DNA from: CAZKXU01 sp964556665
Lineage (GTDB): Bacteria > Bdellovibrionota_C > UBA2361 > CAZKXU01
Assembly (NCBI GenBank): GCA_964556665.1
Contig: CAZKXU010000001.1
Coordinates: forward strand, 62,001 to 126,000
Direction of reading: 5' to 3'
Length of the DNA stretch: 64,000 nucleotides
Position numbers and translations under genes: made by a program. Shown one piece after another: positions 17,164-26,393 of this stretch. Position 1 is the stretch's first letter. The number at the start of each line of letters is the position of its first letter. The notes under the pieces are model-generated. The model searched no databases and had not been told where the DNA came from. It was given only the letters and a program-made list of their open reading frames with translations.

Positions 17164-17612
17164 TGTCTTCTCCTAACATCATCTTCGTAAACATAAGGAA
17201 GATTTGAACCTGCACTAGCGCCAGGACCTTGCAGCTGTTTCTCAAGCTCGAATGAATCCTGTACTGCCCAACGCTCTTTTAAAACTTTAATGTAGTAATA
17301 GTGATCGGGCACTAAATCTCCGTGACTATTGACATGATCGGGTACCCACATAATTCGAACAACCGCGGGCTGCATAACAGGGTTCGCTGGTTCCGGCTCC
17401 TGAGCGCGCCTATAGGTTGATAACTTCTCAAGTGAGGCTCGCGCTGAATCCATCTTGTCAGCCTCATTTAGTAGTGCTCGATCTGTTCTTTCACCTAGAA
17501 GTGCTTCCGGCTTTGGGGCTTCATAGAACGGATTAAGCACATTACCTGCTGAGGCGCATCCACTAAGTACTACTGCTGCTGTCCATGTAAATATTATACT
17601 ACGAATCTTCAT
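17160..17612 (-). CDS. TraV-position lipoprotein, 150 aa
   Basis: A longer in-frame reading starts at 17690, but TTGGAGGTAATTATG places the real start at 17612, giving a clean signal peptide with lipobox LSGC at about residue 18. The mature part is helical (NEADKMDSARASLEKL) followed by VRIMWVPDHVNSHGDLVPDHYYYIKV. It lies immediately after traB, where F carries traV, the outer-membrane lipoprotein of the TraB/TraK core. The primary sequence does not show a clear TraV signature, so the assignment rests on position and lipoprotein nature. Confidence 0.65.
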   Translation of the reverse strand: MKIRSIIFTWTAAVVLSGCASAGNVLNPFYEAPKPEALLGERTDRALLNEADKMDSARASLEKLSTYRRAQEPEPANPVMQPAVVRIMWVPDHVNSHGDLVPDHYYYIKVLKERWAVQDSFELEKQLQGPGASAGSNLPYVYEDDVRRRQ

Positions 17613-17634
17613 AATTACCTCCAAAATTTCTATC

Positions 17635-18969
17635 CTAATCAAGCGCGCTATAAATACTCTCGTCAGTCTGCATCGATTCAAATAAGCCATCTATTGTTAA
17701 AGGTTTTGCAAAAACCGCAGTGGCTTCCCGGCCTGAAAGAACCTGAACATGTGGTACTAACTCGCTAACACGTTGCTTGACGATCTCGCTCCACTCACGA
17801 GACGCTCCGGACAATCCTTTGCCTGCAGCAAATGCGAGAGAGTCGCCGGTAACGGCTTGTCCTACGCCTCCATACGGACTAACATATGTTGTGGCCTGCG
17901 CATCTGAAGCCGCCTTACCAATGCCATCAAGTGCACCGGCAAATCCAGCTGCACCGATTGCTTTGCCGATCGGATCTATAAGAAGGCCTTGCATGCCACG
18001 AATTCCATCTTCACCTACAACCCAGCCATCAACTTTAAATACACGTCGACTGCCATCTGGGTATCTAATGTTAAGGTCTGTAAGTCGAAATAATGCGCGT
18101 GAATCACTAAGAGAACCTTGCGCTGCCGCAATTAGCCTTGCTTCACCAAGTGGCAGTACTGATCCATCCGGACCTTGAATATCGCCACTTAGTTTAAATA
18201 CAACTGGGTAGGGTGTGCCATCTGTAGGAGCATTGACTCCTGCTAATAACTTAATTCGAACTGAATCTCCCGTCCCGATATATGCTATTTTGCGCGGAGC
18301 AGCTGGTGGAGGTGGAGCCACGCCAGGCTCTTCATTTCCAAACGATTCAAGCTCTCCAGTATCGTTCATTGCCATATCGTAACTAGTGCCGCCCATGCCT
18401 GGCATACCCCCAGCATCTACATCCATTGGATTTGGATATCCTGCAGCAGATCCTGTCGCGCCTCCAGCTCCATAAGCACCCTGCGCTCCGCTGTTGAATC
18501 TGCCGTGGGCAGTTGCTGCAGATCCTCCGTACGCAGCCCCTGCTGCACCAGCGGCTCCAGGCGCACCCGCCGCTCCGGCTGCACCCGCTATTCCAGCAAT
18601 TCCATTACCACCAGAGCTACCCTCATCGGAAATACGCTCCAATACCTTTTTAAAGATCTCTGCCGTTTTCTTTTCATACTCGGTTTGAGCTTTATTTTGG
18701 TTCTCAACTGATTTGCTTAAGTCTGTCAGTACATTTTTAGTACCTTCTAACTCATTGCGAAATCTCTCGATGAGATCACCATACGCCTCATTATTATTCT
18801 TATTCGTGAGACGCTCTGTTGGCTGAGCTCTGGCATCGAGACGACGGTTCCGGCTAGTAGGCCCAGAAAAAATCGTCCATGCTAAGAGAAGGAGGCCAAC
18901 TAAGAGGATAAACCTCGTCTTGGCGTCATTCTTGATGAGAAGTTGTAAGTCCTTTAGTTTTTGTTTCAT
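17635..18969 (-). CDS. traB: TraB/VirB10-type core channel protein, 444 aa
   Basis: Spans the envelope as the inner-to-outer membrane link of the secretion channel. One transmembrane helix at about residues 20-35, a coiled-coil stretch (65-115), a collagen-like Gly-Ala-Ala/Gly-Ala-Pro tract at about 124-150, a Gly-rich linker, then the TraB beta-barrel domain from about 228 (AYIGTGDSVRIKLLAGVNAP, PVVFKLSGD, LPLGEARLIAAAQG, GWVVGEDG). Length fits TraB (about 475). It is followed by the lipoprotein gene and preceded by traK with 8 bases between. The collagen-like tract is unusual. Confidence 0.92.
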   Translation of the reverse strand: MKQKLKDLQLLIKNDAKTRFILLVGLLLLAWTIFSGPTSRNRRLDARAQPTERLTNKNNNEAYGDLIERFRNELEGTKNVLTDLSKSVENQNKAQTEYEKKTAEIFKKVLERISDEGSSGGNGIAGIAGAAGAAGAPGAAGAAGAAYGGSAATAHGRFNSGAQGAYGAGGATGSAAGYPNPMDVDAGGMPGMGGTSYDMAMNDTGELESFGNEEPGVAPPPPAAPRKIAYIGTGDSVRIKLLAGVNAPTDGTPYPVVFKLSGDIQGPDGSVLPLGEARLIAAAQGSLSDSRALFRLTDLNIRYPDGSRRVFKVDGWVVGEDGIRGMQGLLIDPIGKAIGAAGFAGALDGIGKAASDAQATTYVSPYGGVGQAVTGDSLAFAAGKGLSGASREWSEIVKQRVSELVPHVQVLSGREATAVFAKPLTIDGLFESMQTDESIYSALD

Positions 18970-18977
18970 ATGCTACC

Positions 18978-19778
18978 CTACCTTGCTGATTTAGGTTTGG
19001 TTACAATGTAAATTTTAGTCTGATGCTTTCCTGCTATCTGATGCTCAATATTGAGAGGCTTAGCAGCTAATTCCCAATTTTGCATAGATATTGCTCTGGT
19101 ACCATCAAGACGAAAAGTTGCCGGATTAATGCGCTGTACGACATCTAGGCGATTCTCCGCATCGATAATATAACCCCAAAGATTTGGTCCAATTATTAGT
19201 TTGTCAATTTTGGCTGAGAGTGTCCCGTCATCAAGCACCACCTCGCCGCGATATTTTTCGCTGATCTGATATCCTGGCACTGCTCCCTTACCGAACTCAG
19301 TTACTAAGACCATCTCGCGCATTAGGCCGCTAATCGCAGTAGGCGGGGCATATTCATAGTTTTTTTCCTTATATGCTGGATCCATCTCCTCTTTGGATAA
19401 AATCATAGATCCACGCTCATCCAAAATTCTTACTAAATTATCCCTTGGACTCTCATCGTTGGAGCGTTGTGCACGAATCGAGTAAGAGCGACCATCTTCA
19501 AGCCGTACAATGATTGCTTCACCCTGGTCGCTGAGAGACTCTCTTGCAAAGATAATTAGATCTGAATCTTTCTTATCTAGAGAGATGGCGGAGTCTTTTC
19601 TTTTGAAGCCTCCCGAGATCTTCCCTGGGAACTCTAGCTGAGTTGGCTCTCCAGGAGTTACTCGTATAGTGACCTCCTGATTGTCGTACTGTACGTCACG
19701 AGCCAAAGCTGTGTTCGCAAGCATCAATAGACCTGAGATTACGAAGCTAAATTTTACAAATACATCTTTCCTGTTCAT
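18978..19778 (-). CDS. traK: TraK/VirB9-type core protein, 266 aa
   Basis: Periplasmic/outer-membrane partner of TraB. Signal peptide at residues 1-26 (ending ALA). The N-terminal beta domain has PGEPTQLEFPGKI, a hallmark pattern of TraK (secretin-like N0), and DLIIFARESL. The C-terminal domain includes YRGEVVLDDG, GPNLWGYIIDAENRL and RAISMQNWELAAKPL. Length is typical. It sits between traE and traB as in F-type systems. Confidence 0.9.
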   Translation of the reverse strand: MNRKDVFVKFSFVISGLLMLANTALARDVQYDNQEVTIRVTPGEPTQLEFPGKISGGFKRKDSAISLDKKDSDLIIFARESLSDQGEAIIVRLEDGRSYSIRAQRSNDESPRDNLVRILDERGSMILSKEEMDPAYKEKNYEYAPPTAISGLMREMVLVTEFGKGAVPGYQISEKYRGEVVLDDGTLSAKIDKLIIGPNLWGYIIDAENRLDVVQRINPATFRLDGTRAISMQNWELAAKPLNIEHQIAGKHQTKIYIVTKPKSAR

Positions 19779-19786
19779 AAATGCCC

Positions 19787-20497
19787 CTATAAATTTCTAC
19801 GTTCCATAGCCGCCTCTTTAGCGCTCTTTTCTAATTCGTTTTTAATCTCTCCCTTCTTAACATCTTTAACGCCAACATCAGTTATTACGATTCCATATTG
19901 ATTAAGGCCATTACGAGGAATCGTTGTCATAGTTATTGTGTATGTAGTTAACAAGACGGGAAGCTCTTTGCCTGCGATTATCTTTTGACGCTCGCCGGTC
20001 ATGCTTACCGTAACTTTATTGTCCTCCCGTTTAATCTGATTGAGCGTTGGATCAACCCAGAAGAGTTGTGTTCGATTAGTCCCTTCAATAGCTGAAAGTT
20101 CAGCATCGAGGATTTTAATATTAAATTCGGAAAGTAATGGCTCCACCAGCATTTTACGAGCTTCAGTAAATTGACGCTTAGCGTTATAAGGCTGATAGGT
20201 AGCGACAAAATTAATATAATCTGTCGCCATATCCATAAATTCAGTGTCCGGGATTTCACGAGCTGCATAAATCCCAGGCAGCGGTTTTTGCGGAACGTTT
20301 ATTTCTACCTTTCTTGTCCACCAGGTGATGAGTGCAAAGATTAAGGCGATACATGTAGCAGGAATTTGAAGCAGTGCGATAGCTCGCCAGAACAAAGCCT
20401 GATCTTTATACGACTCCCAGATACGGATGGTATCTCCTGCAGATCTGCCATCCATAATCTCTGTCTGTTTGATAGTATTTGCTACTGCTACTTTCAT
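19787..20497 (-). CDS. traE: TraE/VirB8-like inner-membrane protein, 236 aa
   Basis: One N-terminal transmembrane helix at about residues 42-60 (LLQIPATCIALIFALITWW) and a periplasmic VirB8-like domain (FMDMATDYINFVATYQPYNA, LLVEPLLSEF, NKVTVSMTGERQKIIAG, TYTITMTTIPRNGLNQYGI). A TTG two codons upstream is in frame; the ATG at 20497 is the more likely start. Next to traL and traK in the usual order. TraE is an assembly factor of the inner-membrane complex. Confidence 0.88.
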   Translation of the reverse strand: MKVAVANTIKQTEIMDGRSAGDTIRIWESYKDQALFWRAIALLQIPATCIALIFALITWWTRKVEINVPQKPLPGIYAAREIPDTEFMDMATDYINFVATYQPYNAKRQFTEARKMLVEPLLSEFNIKILDAELSAIEGTNRTQLFWVDPTLNQIKREDNKVTVSMTGERQKIIAGKELPVLLTTYTITMTTIPRNGLNQYGIVITDVGVKDVKKGEIKNELEKSAKEAAMERRNL

Positions 20498-20513
20498 AAG
20501 CAATTACTCATTA

Positions 20514-20900
20514 TTACGCTTGCTCAACTTCTTTAAAAATTTCATCAAGATTAAGTTGAACGTATTCTCTTGATCTCTTCATCTCTTTAATCGGTGCTCC
20601 GCTCCACAACGGCTGTAAATTTGCCGGTGAAGGAATGTTGGGTGGATTAATCCCTACAAGTACTAAACAAAAATTCATCAGCCCGCGCTCCTCGTCTGGA
20701 AATCGACTTCGCAGTGTTGCCAGTATCGCAGTCGTGCTAATCCATATAAGTAGTAGTGCTGGCATAGCGGTCGATGTCTTCTTAAAAAAGAGTTCACTTG
20801 AGATCATGAACATGGAGAATCCTGCGGCCCATTCCCCCAACTTGGCGCCAAGCATAGTCCATGATTCATTTAGTCCCTGTATGACCTCTCCGTTATCCAT
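20514..20900 (-). CDS. traL: TraL/VirB3-like membrane protein, 128 aa
   Basis: Short protein with two adjacent hydrophobic segments (about residues 20-38 and 46-62) and a hydrophilic C-terminal half. This is the shape of TraL/VirB3, and it lies immediately before traE as in F. Sequence identity is not clear by eye, so the call depends on topology and position. A GGGAGG site precedes the ATG. Confidence 0.7.
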   Translation of the reverse strand: MDNGEVIQGLNESWTMLGAKLGEWAAGFSMFMISSELFFKKTSTAMPALLLIWISTTAILATLRSRFPDEERGLMNFCLVLVGINPPNIPSPANLQPLWSGAPIKEMKRSREYVQLNLDEIFKEVEQA

Positions 20901-20911
20901 TCATCCCTCCC

Positions 20912-21328
20912 TTATTTCTCAATCTCCTCTTTAGTGCTGGAGTCACTCTCAGAAGACTGCTTACTTCTAGTCAGCCTCTGATCTGCTTCTGTCTCATTTA
21001 ATAGACGGCTATCTGCCTGAAATCTTACGCCGCTCTCACTTAAGCGTGGCTGCGGATCAAGCAGTCGCTCTAGTTCGTCGACCCGACTTAATACTGTGTT
21101 TCTCCATATACCTGCGTCTAACATCGCATCCGGATCGGCCAGCTCTCTAGCACGATCAAACTCTCTTAACGCCTCTACAAGATGAGCCCGTGATCTGAGA
21201 TAATGTCCTTTAGCTGATGCCAGCCTCTCCCCTTTAGCGTTCTCAATGCCAACACGGCGCTCTGCAGAGGCTTCCAGTAATGGTGCCAGTGCAATCGTTG
21301 CCACCAGTAAGTATGCGAATTTCTTCAT
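20912..21328 (-). CDS. Exported helical protein, first gene of the secretion operon, 138 aa
   Basis: Signal peptide at residues 1-22 (ending EASA), then a hydrophilic, largely helical protein (RSRAHLVEALREFDRARELA, VDELERLLDPQPRL) with an Arg/Ser/Glu-rich tail. Unrecognised. It starts the operon that continues with traL 11 bases later, so it is probably a periplasmic accessory of the channel. Confidence 0.7.
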   Translation of the reverse strand: MKKFAYLLVATIALAPLLEASAERRVGIENAKGERLASAKGHYLRSRAHLVEALREFDRARELADPDAMLDAGIWRNTVLSRVDELERLLDPQPRLSESGVRFQADSRLLNETEADQRLTRSKQSSESDSSTKEEIEK

Positions 21329-21551
21329 AGATTACACCTATTCAATAGATATATTGCCTTCACAATAGAGCAGTCGCTCAAATTGTCAATTAACGTTATG
21401 TAAACTATAGACCTTTTTGTGATGTGATTTTTTAATAAATTTGGAGTAACCTTCTGTGGAAACTCAACATAATATATTATGAATTTATGAGGTTGTTTTA
21501 ACGCCTTAGTAAGATATTCAGTCCTTTTTACTACGGCCAAGGGTTATATTT
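21329..21551. promoter_or_regulatory. Divergent promoter region of the type IV secretion locus
   Basis: An AT-rich stretch of 223 bases separates the leftward secretion operon from the rightward membrane-protein and coupling-protein genes. Both promoters must lie here, because the genes on each side are tightly packed. A minus-strand open frame inside it has no ribosome binding site or recognisable sequence and is not called. Confidence 0.55.
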
Positions 21552-23585
21552 GTGGGATCTCAGAGTAGTGAAGCATCATTAAAGGAGCAGAAAGCTCTCA
21601 GTAGGCTTAAGCGCCGATATACCGGAAGTATAATTAAATTACTATTTGTCGGAGTAGTAGGCTTTATCGCTCTTGGACTTGCTCTATCTACTATTAAGGA
21701 AGAAGAGGGAGCAGAGGGGTATCATCTCAAAGCAGATTGGTACTCTGAGTATAATGAAACACAGCGCGGATTTCAGGATTGGTTGGAACAGCATGGAACT
21801 GTTGTTGAGTACAAGGTATTTAACACCCTCTCAGGAACGATCCTTGATACTGCGTTACTCCTAATACCTAAAAACACCAACCGTAATCGTCTATCATTCT
21901 TTGGTAAGATTTACCTAGGAACCCATTTTGCAGCATTGCGGGTTACATTTGTCTTGTTGGCATCACTTCGTATCTGGATCGTGCTTGCCATGGCTGGTGC
22001 AATCTGGGGGATCTGGGGGATTAAGCTACATCTTGGAAAGGATGTCCTAGGTATGACCGGCAATGGGAGGCTGTTTTACTCCGGTATCAGGGCTGATCTT
22101 AAAAAAGTAGCAGCCAGCGGTGCGCCTGATATTCATATCACAGGACTTGCCTGTCCGCAGATGACTTCAGAGAAGGTTACAAGCGAATCCGAGTTGGTTG
22201 ATTTTTTGAGGAAGCACGGAGCTCTGAATCAGACAAACTTTGCATTGGCTTCAATTATCTTAAATTCAGCTTCAATGCCTGCGCATGTAGCACCATTTGG
22301 GGAGGAGGCTCTTTTTGAAAAAAGTTTTAGTGGTGTAACGATAGTAGATAATGCACTCACCATATTAAAACATGCCTTTTCTTTGCAGGCCGAGTACATT
22401 AAAGGTGTAGCTCCGACGATTTCTGAATTAAAAGAATTAGAGAGTGTGCAGCGAATTGATCATGCTCAGTATGCAGCTCTTCTTAAAGCGGGCCTTAATC
22501 GTGTCCTTACAGCAGAAGCCAAAAAGCTCTTAGCAACAATTGACCCGGTTGTGCTTGCAACAGTAATCCTTGCATTTGAATCAGGGAAAACTATGGCTTT
22601 TCAGAATGAGGGTGGTCGCTGGCTTAGAAAATCTACATTTATTGAGCTTTGTGCTAGGTCGGTGCTGCATTCACTCCCTAGTTACGGAGATGAGTATGAT
22701 TTCGATCGCAGAACATTAATAAGACGTACTCTTGTATACTCTTCGCGATCAAGCGTATTTGGTCCGGTACGGTTTGCACTGGATCTTAGTGCAGAATGTA
22801 GAGCACTTAGACAATGGACAGAGCTGCTATTAGCAGTGCCTCATTCACTTCGCTCGGTAATAGATGACGTCGAGTTATACGGTGTAATGTGTAAGGTTGA
22901 AGCTGCTTGGAGCCAACGGCTTTTTGCAGAGCTTGCCAGCTCCCCTCCCGAGATCTTGCAAGATGCATTTGCAGTTTCACAGAGCGGGGCTTTTTACTTT
23001 GGCATCAAGCCTATAATTAAGGAGCTGCGTGCCTCGGTAGAAGGGCGAGATTTGCGCCGTATTGAAGAGCTTGCTGCTAGAGTATCGCAAAAGCAGAGAA
23101 TTTTTGAGATGTCAGCCGATCTGCAAAACGATAAGGATGAGCGCCAAGCTATACCTGCTTATCAGCGCATCATGGCACCATTAGGACTTAAAGAGATTGA
23201 GTCACTGGCGGTAGAGCATGGGGTAACCGCAGTTGATATGAAAGATTGGCTAGCCCTACGGATAGCTCTAAATTCATTTGGCTGGTTAGGTAGACGGGTT
23301 GGTGATTATACAATTTCCGATCCATCAGTAATTCACCTTGTTTTTAAGACTGAGAAGGCTTTGCCTGGGACAAATGAGCTAGGACTGCTGGGCCGCTCAG
23401 CCATGGTGTCGCTGCGCGGTTCTAAGCTTGAGACACGCTGGGGAAAGAATTGGAGTTCCCGATTTAATATAGCTCTACGTACTAATATGGCGCGCAATAA
23501 AGAGGAGATGGCGCAGTTACTGCGTGGCATTGAGCCAAAGGAACGGGACGAAGAGGAGAATACTGGAGTGGTAGTAGGAGCTTAA
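21552..23585 (+). CDS. Large membrane protein next to the coupling protein, 677 aa
   Basis: GTG start with only a weak upstream GGG. Hydrophobic helices at about residues 28-47 and 140-160 (RVTFVLLASLRIWIVLAMAG) surround a periplasmic loop. The remaining 500 residues are cytoplasmic, helical and unrecognised. It is immediately before the coupling-protein gene (15 bases). In Dot/Icm systems the coupling protein DotL is paired with the membrane protein DotM, and the topology here is comparable, but no sequence match to DotM is visible. Function is therefore open: probably a coupling-complex partner. Confidence 0.7.
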   Translation: MGSQSSEASLKEQKALSRLKRRYTGSIIKLLFVGVVGFIALGLALSTIKEEEGAEGYHLKADWYSEYNETQRGFQDWLEQHGTVVEYKVFNTLSGTILDTALLLIPKNTNRNRLSFFGKIYLGTHFAALRVTFVLLASLRIWIVLAMAGAIWGIWGIKLHLGKDVLGMTGNGRLFYSGIRADLKKVAASGAPDIHITGLACPQMTSEKVTSESELVDFLRKHGALNQTNFALASIILNSASMPAHVAPFGEEALFEKSFSGVTIVDNALTILKHAFSLQAEYIKGVAPTISELKELESVQRIDHAQYAALLKAGLNRVLTAEAKKLLATIDPVVLATVILAFESGKTMAFQNEGGRWLRKSTFIELCARSVLHSLPSYGDEYDFDRRTLIRRTLVYSSRSSVFGPVRFALDLSAECRALRQWTELLLAVPHSLRSVIDDVELYGVMCKVEAAWSQRLFAELASSPPEILQDAFAVSQSGAFYFGIKPIIKELRASVEGRDLRRIEELAARVSQKQRIFEMSADLQNDKDERQAIPAYQRIMAPLGLKEIESLAVEHGVTAVDMKDWLALRIALNSFGWLGRRVGDYTISDPSVIHLVFKTEKALPGTNELGLLGRSAMVSLRGSKLETRWGKNWSSRFNIALRTNMARNKEEMAQLLRGIEPKERDEEENTGVVVGA

Positions 23586-23600
23586 TAGTAAGATTGTATT

Positions 23601-25727
23601 ATGGCACGAAACTATAGACGTTCAAATTTTAATGATCTGCGTGAAGAAGAAAGGTCGCGTGCCTTGCGTACTGGAGGTTTGGCTGCACTAGGTGGTCTGA
23701 GTCTAGCAGCAACCCCATTCTTTTCTGGATTAGATCCTAACCTGCTATTCGCCCTAGGTGCATTACCCAGTGTTGCCATAGCCAATACTGCAAAGACATT
23801 AGCTCGCCAGTATTGGTATGAAAAAGAGAGAAAGGCGGAGTCAGTGAGACGGGATGGGCGGGAAGTATTAGGTATGCCTCCGCAGCGTAATTGCTTTGAG
23901 GATGCTCTTAAAGATGCAAGATCTCGTGGCAAGAAAGTAATTGATAAGTATCTAGTTGGCTTTGAACTTGATAGCGGAGCACCGCTATGGATTGATGAAG
24001 ATGAGATCTGTACGCATGGCTGTGTCTTTGCAAAGACAGGAGTAGGTAAGACGCTTTGGCTTGAATCGCTGATTTTTCAGCAGATGGCACGCGGAAGAGC
24101 TAGCGGCTGTACCTTTATTGATGCTAAGCGTGATTCTACAACACTTGCGCATATTATACAGATGGCACTTATCACCGGTCGAATTGAGGATCTAATAGTT
24201 ATTGATCCGTTTGACAGCTTGCACTGTTATAATTTTGTTATGACCCATCAAAGGGCAGATGTGAAGGCACGGAAAGTCCTACGCGCTGGACTCCCTCCAA
24301 CTTCAGATCAGAGTACTACCAAACATTATGATCGTATGGCAGCCGACTCTATCTATCGTATGGTGCGTGCTATGGAGAGTTTTGGGCTCTCCTGGTCGAT
24401 TCGCGATATAGCAGTTTCCTTATCGGCGTTTAATATAGCCTACCCGCACCTGCGTTCGATGCTTCACAAAATTGGAGCACGCCAAGCAATGGTTGAGCTT
24501 GGCCATCTCGCGGCGAGTTATCGTAGTCCCAAAGGAATGCTTGATACGGCAAGAATTACAGATAATTTACGTGGTATAGCCTCTGAGCTTCACTCGATCG
24601 CAGGTAGTGAGTCCGGCAAAATCTTTTGCACTCGTTATACTGATTTAGTTCTAACTGATGCGATTTTACGCGGAAAGATCATCTATTTTATGCTACCGCG
24701 CTTAGAAGAGGCAGAAAGTGCGGCACGCATGGTGAAGGTCTTTAGAGAGGATCTAGAAGTCTCAATCGGAGAGATAACTTCCTCTCGAATCCATAATTTG
24801 GAGGACCCGCATCTTGTAATTATAGATGAGGGATCTTCTACTTTTGGTCCAACCTGGGCAAATCTCTTTGAGCTTGCACGAAAAGGGCGGTTCGCACTCC
24901 TGTTTGGCGCGCAGTCAACTGGTGGATTAACCGATAGTGCAACAGGATTGAGTGAGGCCTTCTATGAACGTGTGATGGCGAATGTAAATCTCAAGGTCTT
25001 GATGCGAGTCGGAGATAATCGCACGGCGATGGAGATGACAGAGTGGATTGGAAAGGTAACAACGACAAAGAAGACCGTTGGTGCAGGAGTCTCAGTTGGA
25101 AGAATGACGAGTGATATGCGCGGCGCTTTTGACCTTGAGGCTCGTCGTATGGGCAATGAGTCACAGAATGTTAGTTTTTCTGAAGATGAAGAGGATCTGG
25201 TAAGTGCTGAAGAATTAAAGCATGAGATGAGTGCTGAGAAGGGGCTTGCTTGGTTTGATCTTGGAAATGGCAAGATAGTTAAGGGCAGATCTTTTTGGTT
25301 TAATGCAGAGCTCCCAGAGACTTGGGAAGGCAGAGAGTTTATACAGAAGTTGGAGCGGTTTGAGAACGATGAGATCGGGCTAGCTGACCTAGTAGATGAG
25401 AGAATTTTAAGAAGGGAGGAGGAGGAAACCTCCTTTGAGCTAGGTGCCCGGCCGGAGGGTGGAGGTGATTTTTCAGGAAAGCCGGTAGCGGCTTTAGCAA
25501 AGGAGAAAGACAATTCGTCTGCTGCTAAGGAGGAGGCTCCAGAGGAGGCTGGTCCATTTCGTTTGGGTATTATGCCTGGCCCAAGACGCGGTCGGGGGGT
25601 TGTAACGGCAATAAATCAAGTGGAGGAAAAAAAGATAGAGCAAAAAGTAGAGCCGGTTAAGAAGGAGGGAGGAGGGCTTAAGTTGTCGGAAAATAAAGAG
25701 AAATCAGGAGTACTGAAAAGATTATAA
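23601..25727 (+). CDS. Type IV coupling protein (TraD/DotL-like ATPase), 708 aa
   Basis: Two N-terminal transmembrane helices (about residues 26-43 and 47-64), then the VirD4-type ATPase: Walker A AKTGVGKT near 144-151, IDAKRDSTTL, Walker B in HLVIIDEGSS near 410, and LFGAQSTGGLTD (the TraG/TraM-recognition end). The C-terminal 170 residues are acidic and low-complexity, then Lys-rich. Coupling proteins deliver DNA-protein or protein substrates to the channel. Its presence means the system has a substrate-recruiting step, although no relaxase is seen here. Confidence 0.9.
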   Translation: MARNYRRSNFNDLREEERSRALRTGGLAALGGLSLAATPFFSGLDPNLLFALGALPSVAIANTAKTLARQYWYEKERKAESVRRDGREVLGMPPQRNCFEDALKDARSRGKKVIDKYLVGFELDSGAPLWIDEDEICTHGCVFAKTGVGKTLWLESLIFQQMARGRASGCTFIDAKRDSTTLAHIIQMALITGRIEDLIVIDPFDSLHCYNFVMTHQRADVKARKVLRAGLPPTSDQSTTKHYDRMAADSIYRMVRAMESFGLSWSIRDIAVSLSAFNIAYPHLRSMLHKIGARQAMVELGHLAASYRSPKGMLDTARITDNLRGIASELHSIAGSESGKIFCTRYTDLVLTDAILRGKIIYFMLPRLEEAESAARMVKVFREDLEVSIGEITSSRIHNLEDPHLVIIDEGSSTFGPTWANLFELARKGRFALLFGAQSTGGLTDSATGLSEAFYERVMANVNLKVLMRVGDNRTAMEMTEWIGKVTTTKKTVGAGVSVGRMTSDMRGAFDLEARRMGNESQNVSFSEDEEDLVSAEELKHEMSAEKGLAWFDLGNGKIVKGRSFWFNAELPETWEGREFIQKLERFENDEIGLADLVDERILRREEEETSFELGARPEGGGDFSGKPVAALAKEKDNSSAAKEEAPEEAGPFRLGIMPGPRRGRGVVTAINQVEEKKIEQKVEPVKKEGGGLKLSENKEKSGVLKRL

Positions 25728-25889
25728 CAAAGCTTTGTATGATAGAACAAATTTAGGTTAGTAAACTTTTTGAATTTTAGCTAATTTTGTAATAGGATTG
25801 GCAGGCAAGGCAAGAACGTAACATATTGAATAGATCTCTTACGCTCCTCTGCTATCCTATCGAAGTTGGTTTTTATAAGAGTAGGTTAT

Positions 25890-26393
25890 ATGAGTGAAGG
25901 ACTAAATTTTACAATCAATAAATCATTTGGACGTTTAAGACTAGTTCCGGATACGGTTGGTCTTAAGATGAGCTACGTGCCCATAGTCAACGGCGAGGCA
26001 GCTTCTGAGGGAGAAGGTGCTCTAGACTTAGAGATTCCACTTGAAGCAGTAGGTGGGCTTTGGGCTACTACCCGTGCTTTTCTATATGGAGTTGAGTCTC
26101 TTGATGAGAATGTGATTTTACGTGGACCAGAAGGGGACATCTTAATAAAACTTTATAGGGATAAGCCGCGTGGACAGACCGGCAAACTGACAGGTGAGGA
26201 GGTTTGTTGGCTTCGTATCGTAACCGGACGAAGTGAGGAGGAGAGGCGTCGTATTAAGCTTGGGCCACGTGATCTTCTTTGTATTGAGCTTGCTTGTAAT
26301 TCTGTCTTAGTTTTATCAAGCAATGCGCAGGCGATGGGATCGAAAAATGTAGCTGCTCATACTGGTGCTGCTCCCAGGGTCGCAGCCGGCTAA
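25890..26393 (+). CDS. Hypothetical protein, 167 aa
   Basis: Unrecognised soluble protein. An in-frame TTG at 25866 exists, but the ATG at 25890 (MSEGLNFTINKS) is the more natural start. The sequence looks beta-rich (FGRLRLVPDTVGLKMSYVPI, NVILRGPEGDILIKLYRDKP) with a central ALDLEIPLEAVGGLW. It is 160 bases after the coupling-protein gene on the same strand, so it may be its last operon member. Its 3' end overlaps that of lanM by four bases in convergent orientation. Confidence 0.65.
   Translation: MSEGLNFTINKSFGRLRLVPDTVGLKMSYVPIVNGEAASEGEGALDLEIPLEAVGGLWATTRAFLYGVESLDENVILRGPEGDILIKLYRDKPRGQTGKLTGEEVCWLRIVTGRSEEERRRIKLGPRDLLCIELACNSVLVLSSNAQAMGSKNVAAHTGAAPRVAAG

Noticed and set aside
21325..21540. 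Minus-strand frame of 71 codons before the divergent promoter region
   Set aside because: No ribosome binding site, low-complexity AT-driven sequence, and it fills the region that must hold both promoters.
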